From Bacillota bacterium (lineage in GTDB: Bacteria; Bacillota; Clostridia; Clostridiales; Caloramatoraceae): DNA of 47,031 bases. Where the stretch lies: contig JAEWEN010000121.1 in the NCBI GenBank assembly GCA_023389275.1, positions 1-47,031 on the forward strand, in the 5' to 3' direction. This document shows positions 1 through 7,552 of this stretch, in pieces. Under the pieces are notes generated by a model, which ran no database searches, was not told the origin of the DNA, and worked only from the letters and a program-made list of their open reading frames with translations. Each line of letters opens with the position of its first letter. The first letter of the stretch is position 1. The translations under genes were made by a program, and so were the position numbers.

Positions 1-2
1 TT

Positions 3-878
3 TTACATTTCTTGTACTTTAAATCCTTCTCCTCTAACCTCTGTTGCATCAGTAATTACAACAAAAGCTTTTGGATCTAATTTTTTCACTATATCTTTAA
101 CTTTTCCTATTTGAGTTGAAGTTACAACACAGTATATTATGTGTTTCTCTTCTTTTGTGTAGGCACCAATACCATCTATTAATGTTATACCTCTATGAAG
201 CTTTTCCATTATTAAAGGTGCTATGTTATCTGATTTGTCAGATATAATAATAACACTTTTTTTAGAGTTAAATCCAAGCTGGATTTTATCTACAACTGTA
301 TATCCTACATACATTGATATTAAAGTATACATTGCAGGTTTTACTCCAAATAGTAGTGAAGATAATGATATTAAAACTGTATTTGTAATTAAAAGTCCTG
401 TTCCTATATTTACATTTATTCTTTTTTTAAGAATAGCAGCTATAATATCAAAACCACCTTGAAGTACTTTGTGTCTAATCATTATACCCATTCCAACACC
501 ATTTAATATTCCTCCAAATATACATGATAAAACTACATCATCTATAAAGTAGGTTTTACCTAAAACTTGGGTTAAAGTTAGCCATGTTGATAAAACAAAT
601 CCTGAGAAAAATGAAGCCAATATGGTTCTTTTATCTAAAAACTTTAATCCAACTATAAATATAGGTAAATTAATGAAAAATACTGCTATACCTGATGGTA
701 TATTTAATAAGTATTGAGTCATTATTCCAAGTCCCCCTACTCCTCCAGATAAAAGTCCGTGTGGAATAAAGAAACAGTTAAATGCTAGTGCACAAAATAA
801 GTTTCCAAGTATCATATAGAAACTTCTACTGACGGCATCTTTAGCATTTTCTTTTACATGTTCGCCTACATGTGTCAT
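3..878 (-). CDS. YitT family membrane protein
   Basis: A 291-residue integral membrane protein of the YitT type. Residues about 20-200 are hydrophobic and form five or six membrane helices, with a glycine-rich stretch (LLSGGVGGLGIM) in the first third. The last 85 residues are a soluble domain of the DUF2179 type (VIIISDKS followed by GITLIDGIGAYT), as is standard in this family. Length is normal. The ATG is preceded by AAGGGGATG at good spacing. The stop codon is at the very edge of the window, so the gene is complete but what lies downstream is unseen. Transport substrate and role are not known for the family as a whole. It stands alone, separated by about 120 bp from azlD on the same strand. 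Confident on family, not on function. Confidence 0.9.
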   Translation of the reverse strand: MTHVGEHVKENAKDAVSRSFYMILGNLFCALAFNCFFIPHGLLSGGVGGLGIMTQYLLNIPSGIAVFFINLPIFIVGLKFLDKRTILASFFSGFVLSTWLTLTQVLGKTYFIDDVVLSCIFGGILNGVGMGIMIRHKVLQGGFDIIAAILKKRINVNIGTGLLITNTVLISLSSLLFGVKPAMYTLISMYVGYTVVDKIQLGFNSKKSVIIISDKSDNIAPLIMEKLHRGITLIDGIGAYTKEEKHIIYCVVTSTQIGKVKDIVKKLDPKAFVVITDATEVRGEGFKVQEM

Positions 879-1001
879 TTAAAACATCCCCTTAAATTAG
901 CTAATTTTATTAGCTTTTTTATTGTATATAAAGAATTTCTCTTTTGTACAATATTTATTTAAATATTCTGAAATTATTTAATTTTACAAAAATAAACTTG
1001 T

Positions 1002-1307
1002 TTAGCCAAATAACCATAACACAGCTATTGTTGATATAACTGCAGATAATAAAACTACCACCATACTATACCTTTTATATGTCATAAGTGCCGCTACAGT
1101 CCCACCTACTATTGAAGCTAAAAGACTATCTGTAGCAGTAAATATACTTGGAAATGTAAGTGCAGCTACTGCTGTAAAAGGTATAAATGATAAAAAGTCA
1201 CTTACCCAATCTGGTATTTTAATTTTGTCTCCAAATATAAATGGTAATAATCTTGGGATCATAGTGGCAATTCCTGCACATATAATTACTAAAAATATAT
1301 AGTTCAT
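1002..1307 (-). CDS. azlD: AzlD-type branched-chain amino acid export subunit
   Basis: A 101-residue protein made almost entirely of membrane helices, with the AzlD signature early on (ATMIPRLLPF) and a mid-protein PFTAVAALTFPSI stretch. It is the small subunit that works with the AzlC-type permease immediately upstream to export branched-chain amino acids or their analogues. The azlC stop lies 3 bp before this ATG, and the ribosome site AGAGG is inside the end of azlC, so the two are co-translated. Length fits the family (about 100 residues). The exact exported substrate is inferred from the family, not seen. Confidence 0.88.
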   Translation of the reverse strand: MNYIFLVIICAGIATMIPRLLPFIFGDKIKIPDWVSDFLSFIPFTAVAALTFPSIFTATDSLLASIVGGTVAALMTYKRYSMVVVLLSAVISTIAVLWLFG

Positions 1308-1310
1308 ATT

Positions 1311-2009
1311 TTACCTCTTACTAAACTTTCTTTTTATAATTGTTCCTATAACTGCAGGTATAATTATAGAAATTATAATCCCAATCCCTTTTGAAAAAAC
1401 ATTAGTATAAGTAATAACTATACTTAAAACTATAGTTAATGCTACTACTAAAGAAACTAATTTGCTTAGTTTGCATTGTGGTACTAATATTGAAATAAAC
1501 ATAGCATATAATGCAATTCCCATTCCTTGGCTTAAAATACTTGGAATTATACTACCAAAGGTAACTCCTATATAGGTACCTAAAACCCATGATAAATAAG
1601 AACTTGTATTTAGCCCTAGTATATAACTAGTAGTAAGCTTTTTTTCTCTAAATGATGATATTGTAAATGTTTCATCTGTTAAGGTTTGACCTATAAATAA
1701 TTTAGAATATCCCATTTTATCTTCAAATTTATTTAGAAATGATGTACCTATAAGTAGAAATCTAAAATTAATTAGAAAAGTTGTAAATACCATTTCCCAT
1801 AAACCTGAACCTGCTGCTAAAAGGCTTAATATCATAAACTGACTTGACCCAGCATACATAAGAATAGACATAAACATTGCAGCAAGTAGAGAAAGTCCCA
1901 TATTACTAGCCATAAATCCAAATGTAATAGCCATAGATACATACCCTAAAATAATAGGAATAGAATCTATTACCCCACTTTTAAACTCATTTTTAAGTAG
2001 TGATTCCAA
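1311..2009 (-). CDS. azlC: AzlC-type branched-chain amino acid exporter permease
   Basis: A 232-residue permease with the AzlC family hallmarks: an N-terminal IPIILGYVSMAITFGFMA segment, MYAGSSQFM, and FRFLLIGTSF. About seven hydrophobic helices are present. It forms a two-gene operon with azlD. The start is TTG, chosen because GGAG lies about 10 nt upstream and no ATG is nearby. The upstream 245 bp (2010-2255) hold no gene. Family assignment is strong; substrate (branched-chain amino acids such as leucine or its analogues) rests on characterised homologues. Confidence 0.9.
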   Translation of the reverse strand: MESLLKNEFKSGVIDSIPIILGYVSMAITFGFMASNMGLSLLAAMFMSILMYAGSSQFMILSLLAAGSGLWEMVFTTFLINFRFLLIGTSFLNKFEDKMGYSKLFIGQTLTDETFTISSFREKKLTTSYILGLNTSSYLSWVLGTYIGVTFGSIIPSILSQGMGIALYAMFISILVPQCKLSKLVSLVVALTIVLSIVITYTNVFSKGIGIIISIIIPAVIGTIIKRKFSKR

Positions 2010-2255
2010 TTAATTTTCACTCCTTATTAATCTTTTGAATAATTATTTTTAATATGAAACTTTATAATATAAATATATTATATTTTGTCGAATATGTAAA
2101 CTATTACCGTAATTATAGTTTCTTAAAACCTTATTTTCTTTATTTCATTTTTATTTTTAATTATTAGATATATTTTTCTTATTTGTTATTTTGTATATAG
2201 AATACTAGATTATACACATTAAGAAACTAATTTTATAAATATGGTTTCCAAAATA

Positions 2256-2711
2256 CTACATAGACTTTTCTCTTCTTTCCTTAAAAAAGCTTGAAAGAAG
2301 CATGCTACATCTTTCTTCTTCTACTCCTTCAACTACTTCAACTTTGTGATTAAGATTTCCCTCATCTAATAATCTATAAAGACTTCTACATCCACCAAAT
2401 CTTTTATCATATGCTCCAAATATAAGCTTTTTTATTCTTGATTGAACAATTGCACCTGCACACATTATACAAGGTTCTAATGTAACATACATTTCACAAT
2501 CTAAAAGTCTCCATTGTCCTAAAACACTAGATGCTTTTCTTATAGCAAGTATTTCTGCATGAGCAGTTGTATCTTTAAGGGTTTCCTTTATATTATAAGC
2601 TTTTGCTATTACTTCTCCATTTTTAACAATAATTGCACCTACAGGAACCTCTCCTATTTTATAAGCTTTTTTAGCTTCTTCTATAGCAAGATCCATAAAA
2701 TAGTTACTCAA
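2256..2711 (-). CDS. tadA: tRNA(adenine34) deaminase TadA
   Basis: This 151-residue enzyme converts adenosine to inosine at the wobble position of tRNA-Arg(ACG). The zinc-dependent deaminase motifs are intact: HAE at residues 51-53 supplies the zinc His and the catalytic Glu, and PCIMC at 80-84 supplies the two zinc cysteines. The N terminus (DLAIEEAKKA) and length match bacterial TadA. The start is TTG, with GGGGGA about 7 nt upstream; the next ATG, at residue 6, would cut into the conserved first helix. It is divergent from the TetR-family gene with about 130 bp between them. Expected to be essential, as in other bacteria. Confidence 0.95.
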   Translation of the reverse strand: MSNYFMDLAIEEAKKAYKIGEVPVGAIIVKNGEVIAKAYNIKETLKDTTAHAEILAIRKASSVLGQWRLLDCEMYVTLEPCIMCAGAIVQSRIKKLIFGAYDKRFGGCRSLYRLLDEGNLNHKVEVVEGVEEERCSMLLSSFFKERREKSM

Positions 2712-2844
2712 AAATCATTCCCCCAATTGTATATTTTACATAAAGCCATTTATAGTATAACAAATCATATGTATAATAAAAACATAGGTAAAATCTATAA
2801 ATAATAACTGAAATTTATTTCTCTAACTAAAAGGAGGTGTTTTT

Positions 2845-3369
2845 TTGAAAAACAAGATTATAAACGAAGTATTTAATCTATCGCTTATACATGGGTTAAA
2901 AAAACTAACAGTAGCAGAAATTGCTACTAGCTTAAAAATTAGTAAAAAAACAATATATGAGTACTTTGAAAGTAAAGATGAAATTATAGAAAATGTTATA
3001 GATTCATATGTTACTAGAAACTATACCCAGTTAAATCAGCAGATTCAAAACTGCACAACACCTATCGAAGAGCTAAAAACATGTTGTTATCTTTTTCTAC
3101 CTTCACCTTATGAATTTTACAGAAAAACTAAAGAAGAAATACGTTTATTTTACCCTGAAAAATATACTTTAATTCAAAATTTAATAGATTATAAAACTAA
3201 TAAAATTATTGAAATATACAAAGAAGGAGTATCACAAAATTTATTTAATGAAAATATTAATCCTTTATTAATTGCACTTATGGCAAAATCATTTTTAGAC
3301 AAAAAAGATATAGAGGAAAATTTATTTGAAAGCTTTTATGAAATACTTTTATATGGTTGTATAAAATAA
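2845..3369 (+). CDS. TetR/AcrR family transcriptional regulator
   Basis: A 174-residue regulator. Residues 1-50 form the TetR DNA-binding domain with a clear helix-turn-helix (VAEIATSLKISKKTIYEYFESKDEI). The remainder is the helical ligand-binding and dimerisation region, without motifs that name a ligand. The start is TTG, fixed by a strong AAGGAGGTG about 5 nt upstream. No transporter or enzyme is co-transcribed: it is divergent from tadA and convergent with the amidohydrolase, so its target may be elsewhere. TetR proteins are often autoregulated; no operator palindrome was recognised in the short upstream region. Confidence 0.88.
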   Translation: MKNKIINEVFNLSLIHGLKKLTVAEIATSLKISKKTIYEYFESKDEIIENVIDSYVTRNYTQLNQQIQNCTTPIEELKTCCYLFLPSPYEFYRKTKEEIRLFYPEKYTLIQNLIDYKTNKIIEIYKEGVSQNLFNENINPLLIALMAKSFLDKKDIEENLFESFYEILLYGCIK

Positions 3370-3370
3370 A

Positions 3371-3391
3371 AGCAGTGATAAAATCACTGCT
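3371..3391. terminator. Bidirectional terminator between TetR gene and amidohydrolase
   Basis: A 9-bp perfect stem (AGCAGTGAT / ATCACTGCT) with a 3-nt loop, flanked by A-runs on the left and T-runs on the right. It can terminate both convergent genes. Confidence 0.85.
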
Positions 3392-3392
3392 T

Positions 3393-4598
3393 TTATTGTT
3401 TCATTAATTTTTTAAATGCAAATAACACAAATAACTTTACTCCTGTTATAAGTGCTGCTTCATCTATTTTAAATTTATCTGTATGACTATGATATTTAGC
3501 ATCTATTTCTTCATTTCCAACACCAAGAGATATAAAACATCCTGGCTTTTCATGTGCATATGCTGAAAAGCTATCTCCTATTAAGTAGGATATATCTAAT
3601 CTTTTATATATACCTGAATTAAAATGCTCTTTTATAAGTCTTTCACAAAATACTGTTAATTCCTTGTTATTTATAGTTCTGTTACGCTTTAATGTATAAT
3701 TGATTTCATATTCTACATCATATTTTTCACATGTGCATTTTACAATCTTTTCTATTTCATCTTTAACAATATGTCTAACTTCTTCATCTAAACTTCTTAC
3801 ACATCCACCTATTGTAACATTTCCAGGTATTATACTATGATATTCGTTGTTTGTATCAAATTGAGTTATAGAAATTACTTCAGGAATATATGGAGATACT
3901 TTTCTTTTTATAATTCCTTCAATAGAATCTACAATTTCTGTACCTACTAATATAGGATTTACTGCTTGTTGTGGCTGTGATGTATGTCCACTTTCTCCTT
4001 TTATTTTTATAGTAAATCTATCAACAGATGCTGTAATTACTCCTGATTTTGTAGATAGCATTCCTGTTTTTATAAAAGGATTTGTATGAATTGCTAAAAA
4101 CTCTTTTACGTCATCAACATATCCAAAATTTACAATATCAGCTTCTCCACCTGGCATAATTTCCTCAGAATGTTGAAATATAAACTTTATCGTCCCTTGT
4201 ATTTTATCTTTATGATTACTAAGAACCTTTGCTGCACCTAAAACCATTGCAACATGAGCATCATGTCCACAAGCATGCATTATACCTTTATTTTTTGATT
4301 TAAAATCTACATTAGCTTTTTCATATATTGGAAGTGCATCTATATCACATTTAAATGCTACAGTTTCTCCACACTTTTCTCCTTTTAAAACCCCTATAAT
4401 ACTAGTTTCAGTTGGATGAAGTAATTCTATACCATTAAAGCTCTTTAGCTTTTCTTCTATATATTTTTTTGTTTCAAACTCTTGATTAGAAAGCTCCGGA
4501 TTTTCATGTAAATGCCTTCTCCACTTAATAACATCACTTTCAACTTGTTTTATTTCATCCTCGAGCTTTGCTTTAAGCTCATTCATTAAAAGTAGCAT
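3393..4598 (-). CDS. M20 family metallo-amidohydrolase (hippurate hydrolase-like)
   Basis: A 401-residue cytosolic hydrolase of the M20D group (hippurate hydrolase, N-acyl-L-amino acid amidohydrolase, IAA-amino acid hydrolase). The metal motif HACGHDAH is at residues 108-115, followed by HSEEIMPGG and the dimerisation domain from about 195 to 310. A C-terminal His (YHSHTDKF) completes the site. These enzymes remove an acyl group from N-acyl amino acids; substrate cannot be named from the sequence. The first ATG (Met-Leu-Leu-Leu-Met) is preferred because GAGGTGG sits 5 nt upstream. It is transcribed alone. Confidence 0.9.
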   Translation of the reverse strand: MLLLMNELKAKLEDEIKQVESDVIKWRRHLHENPELSNQEFETKKYIEEKLKSFNGIELLHPTETSIIGVLKGEKCGETVAFKCDIDALPIYEKANVDFKSKNKGIMHACGHDAHVAMVLGAAKVLSNHKDKIQGTIKFIFQHSEEIMPGGEADIVNFGYVDDVKEFLAIHTNPFIKTGMLSTKSGVITASVDRFTIKIKGESGHTSQPQQAVNPILVGTEIVDSIEGIIKRKVSPYIPEVISITQFDTNNEYHSIIPGNVTIGGCVRSLDEEVRHIVKDEIEKIVKCTCEKYDVEYEINYTLKRNRTINNKELTVFCERLIKEHFNSGIYKRLDISYLIGDSFSAYAHEKPGCFISLGVGNEEIDAKYHSHTDKFKIDEAALITGVKLFVLFAFKKLMKQ

Positions 4599-4647
4599 AT
4601 TTCCACCTCTATTTTACTAATTTTTCCATGGTATAGGTTAAAAAATA

Positions 4648-4667
4648 AAAGCGACATAATGTCGCTA
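4648..4667 (-). terminator. Terminator downstream of tRNA-Arg
   Basis: Read on the minus strand, AGCGACATTATGTCGCT forms a hairpin followed by TTTATTTTT. It lies just after the tRNA-Arg gene and before the amidohydrolase start. Confidence 0.7.
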
Positions 4668-4697
4668 ATATTTTCAAAACTTCTATTTTGAATAAAG

Positions 4698-4774
<77 letters not shown>

Positions 4775-4838
4775 TTATTAAGTATATTATAAATTAATAT
4801 AAAAATTTTTGTCAATGTATTATATAATTAAATTCTTT

Positions 4839-5042
4839 TTAATACGAAGATGCTTTACATGATCTACACCCCTTAACTTTACATGCCTTCTTTAAAATCT
4901 CTTTTTGACTTTCTGTTATAAAATTATCTAGTAATTGACTTAATTTTACTACTCTGTTATCTGTTAGGTTTGTACAATTTTCTATCTCTCTATGTAGTTC
5001 TTCTCTAACACTATCTACTTTATTATTTAATAATTCTCTCAT
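4839..5042 (-). CDS. Spo0E-like aspartyl-phosphate phosphatase
   Basis: A 67-residue protein with two predicted helices and the Spo0E-family motif SQ-x-LD (SQLLD at residues 35-39) in the second helix. Characterised members of this family dephosphorylate Spo0A~P and so delay sporulation. The C-terminal tail is unusual in carrying three cysteines (ACKVKGCRSCKAS), perhaps a metal or redox element. The ribosome site is a G-rich tract (seven consecutive G before AGAAAA). It is monocistronic. Family assignment rests on the short motif and the size, so it is probable rather than certain. Confidence 0.7.
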   Translation of the reverse strand: MRELLNNKVDSVREELHREIENCTNLTDNRVVKLSQLLDNFITESQKEILKKACKVKGCRSCKASSY

Positions 5043-5714
5043 TTTTTCTCCCCCCCGACTTTTTAATCAACCAAAACTTTTCTTTTAACAACCTTCTACA
5101 TAATAATAAAAGAAGAGGTAATTTTAGTCAATTTGAAACGTTAGACATAATTTCATATTATGTACAATAAGAGTCATTTATTCTACAAAACCTATATCAT
5201 TTCGTGTATGATAATGTATATTATGCATATTACTTATTAATTTCTTAACAATTTATACTTTTTATTTTAATATTTGTTAATAAATTTTGACTTTATACTA
5301 TAAAAATATATAATACTTTTTATCAGAATTACTAATATCATGATTTATATTTTAGAGAAAATCAATATAAAATACAAAAATACAGATAATTCTTACATTG
5401 TTAAGACATAAAAAATCAGCAAACTACTTTTTCATTTTGCAAAAGAAAATGCTGTTTTGTGTAACTATTTATACTAAATTAAAAATTTTATATATTTCAA
5501 CTAAAAAACCAATATATTTAAAGATACAATGATATAGAATTAAATAATTAAAGACAAACCACCTATAATCATTCTATATGGCTAATATATGCTTTTTTAG
5601 ACTTTTGATTTTCTTAATATTTATAATAAAATTACTATGGCATTTATGACAAAAGACAACTGGTTTTGGCATTAAAAATGTAATTAAAATAAATTTAAGA
5701 AGGGGTAGGGAAAT
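5043..5714. other. 671-bp gene-free interval
   Basis: The longest gap in the window. It is very AT-rich. Short ORFs here lack ribosome sites. It contains an imperfect hairpin region around 5417-5456 (CAGCA ... TGCTG arms, with CATTTT ... AAAATG between them) but no T-run clear enough to call a terminator. It presumably holds the promoters of the divergent Spo0E-like and FNT genes. No riboswitch or small RNA family was recognised. Confidence 0.5.
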
Positions 5715-6740
5715 ATGTCAGAACAAACTTTTAAAAAAGAATCATGTAATAATACAATTGAAGTAGGGGTAAAAAAATGCGCAGTGTATACTACAAGACA
5801 AATAGTAATACTAGGTCTTTTAGCTGGAGCATTTACAGCTCTGGGAGGATTCGCCGCCGCTATGGGGGCACATGCAATTGATAATTACTCGATTTCTAAG
5901 TTTGTTAACGGTTCTCTTTTCTCAATAGGACTTATACTTGTTTTAACATGTGGAGGAGAGCTTTTTACTGGTAATGTTATAACTATCCAAGCTTATCTTC
6001 AAAAAAGAATAACAATAAACCAGTTTATGAAAAACTTATTTATTGTGTACATATTTAATTTTATAGGAATATTCATTATATGTTTTTTAATATTTACAAG
6101 TGGACTTTTAACTTCCAACCATGGAAGAGTTTTAGCCTTTATTTTAGAAGCTACAGCGCATAAAAGCGATTTAAATATTATTTCTAGTTTTTCAGCAGGT
6201 ATATTATGCAACTTTCTTATATGCCTTGCTGTATGGGGAGCATATGGAACAAAAAGTCCTGTTACAAAAATTCTACTTGGATATTTAGCTATAACAGGAT
6301 TTATTGTATCAGGCTTTGAAAATAGCATAGCAAATATGTTTTATTTTATAACATCACTTTTAGCAGAGCTTAATCATTCACTTATTGCTCTTTCAGGAGT
6401 AAGTGACATTATAATTGATAAAATAAATATAGCATCTGCTATAGGAAATATAGTTCCTGTTACATTAGGTAATGCAATAGGTGGTATTATATTTGTTGGA
6501 ATATCTTACTGGACAGCCTATGAGTATATTCCTAGAAAATCAGAAAAACCAAATTTTGTTGTAGTAACAACTAATAAGGACTTTAAAGATTTTAAAGATA
6601 AAGAATATAGCTTTAATAATGATGATTCCTTTGTTATAGATATAGATAAACATGTAAGAGTATATATACCTGACACTAGAAAAGAGAATATAATAGACTT
6701 AAGATATGTAGATTTTGAAAGCAATTACTACTGTCATTAA
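5715..6740 (+). CDS. Formate/nitrite transporter family channel with atypical pore residue and long tail
   Basis: A 341-residue FNT-family membrane channel. These pentameric channels pass small monovalent anions such as formate, nitrite or hydrosulfide. Six helices span residues about 30-270, with family motifs TCGGELFTGN (78-87), CNFLICLAVW (165-174) and GFENSIANMF (200-209). In well-studied members the last motif reads with His in place of Asn203, and this His lines the pore. The protein also has a charged cytosolic tail of about 70 residues (271-341), whereas the family usually ends soon after helix 6. The start ATG has AGAAGGGGTAGGG upstream. The nucleosidase gene follows after 23 bp, so they are probably co-transcribed. 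The transported ion cannot be decided. Confidence 0.88.
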   Translation: MSEQTFKKESCNNTIEVGVKKCAVYTTRQIVILGLLAGAFTALGGFAAAMGAHAIDNYSISKFVNGSLFSIGLILVLTCGGELFTGNVITIQAYLQKRITINQFMKNLFIVYIFNFIGIFIICFLIFTSGLLTSNHGRVLAFILEATAHKSDLNIISSFSAGILCNFLICLAVWGAYGTKSPVTKILLGYLAITGFIVSGFENSIANMFYFITSLLAELNHSLIALSGVSDIIIDKINIASAIGNIVPVTLGNAIGGIIFVGISYWTAYEYIPRKSEKPNFVVVTTNKDFKDFKDKEYSFNNDDSFVIDIDKHVRVYIPDTRKENIIDLRYVDFESNYYCH

Positions 6741-6763
6741 AATATACTTTTAGGAGGGTTTTT

Positions 6764-7507
6764 ATGAAAAGACCTATATTAATACAAGGTGCTATGATTG
6801 TGGAAGTTAAAAAAATCATAGATTCTCTTGAAAACCTAAGTGAAGAAACTATAGGTTGTTGGACATTTTACAAAGGTGAAATAAAAGGCTATCCAGTTAT
6901 TGTTAGTAAAACTGAAATGGGTATGACAAACGCATCTGCAGCAACTGTTCTTGGAATTGAAAAATACAACCCAATAGCTATTATTAATCAAGGAACAGCA
7001 GGTGCACATGATAAATCTCTTAATAAATACGATATTGTAATAGGAGATAATTGTGTAAATATTGGTGCATATAGATCTGACTTTAAAGAAGAAGGTCTTG
7101 GAGTAGATGCAACTCAATGGATTCCAATAAAAATAAGTGTTGTTGTAGATGGTAGAGTAAAAAGAGTTTCCTCTTTTAAATCAGATGAAAAATTAGTTGA
7201 AATAGCTGAAAAATGTATTCCTACTTATACTAAAGGAAAGGTAGTTACAGGAACACTTGCATCAGCTGATGAGTGGAACAAAGAACTTGATAGACTTACT
7301 CTTTTAAACTCTAAAATGAAAACTCTTGCTGAGGATATGGAAACAGCATCATGTTCTCAAATAGCTACAATATATAAGATTCCATTTTTAGGTATACGTA
7401 TAGTATCTAATAATGAACATCATAGAGAAGTTTTTGCAAAAGATTCTACAGACTATTGTCAAGAATTTGTATTAAATGTAGTTAAATCTTTAGTAGATAA
7501 TATATAA
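6764..7507 (+). CDS. MTA/SAH nucleosidase-like protein (PNP_UDP family)
   Basis: A 247-residue protein of the nucleoside phosphorylase/nucleosidase fold. Motifs in order: GAMIVEV (residues 9-15; Glu14 matches the Glu that activates water in MTA/SAH nucleosidases), NQGTAGAH (75-82), and DMETAS (191-196, with the ribose-binding Met-Glu). In MTA/SAH nucleosidases the next motif contains a catalytic Asp after Ser; here it reads IVSNNE (213-218), so Asp is replaced by Asn216. The enzyme may therefore prefer a different base, for instance a 6-oxopurine, or be inactive. A ribosome site AGGAGG precedes the ATG. It follows the FNT gene by 23 bp and ends at a strong terminator. Confidence 0.8.
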   Translation: MKRPILIQGAMIVEVKKIIDSLENLSEETIGCWTFYKGEIKGYPVIVSKTEMGMTNASAATVLGIEKYNPIAIINQGTAGAHDKSLNKYDIVIGDNCVNIGAYRSDFKEEGLGVDATQWIPIKISVVVDGRVKRVSSFKSDEKLVEIAEKCIPTYTKGKVVTGTLASADEWNKELDRLTLLNSKMKTLAEDMETASCSQIATIYKIPFLGIRIVSNNEHHREVFAKDSTDYCQEFVLNVVKSLVDNI

Positions 7508-7510
7508 AAA

Positions 7511-7552
7511 ATTACCTCTAGTTTAAATAAAATTATTTAAACTAGAGGTAAT
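7511..7552. terminator. Very long bidirectional terminator palindrome
   Basis: A 20-bp perfect inverted repeat with only 2 nt between its arms, beginning ATTACCTCTAG and ending CTAGAGGTAAT. It terminates the nucleosidase gene and also contains the last codons and stop of the convergent GGDEF gene. Confidence 0.88.

Noticed and set aside
2010..2255. Possible riboswitch upstream of azlC
   Set aside because: Only a weak inverted pair (AGTTTCTTA / TAAGAAACT) is visible. No known riboswitch core could be aligned by eye.
5340..5411. 23-codon frame in the 671-bp gap
   Set aside because: ATG without ribosome site, composition indistinguishable from the AT-rich background.
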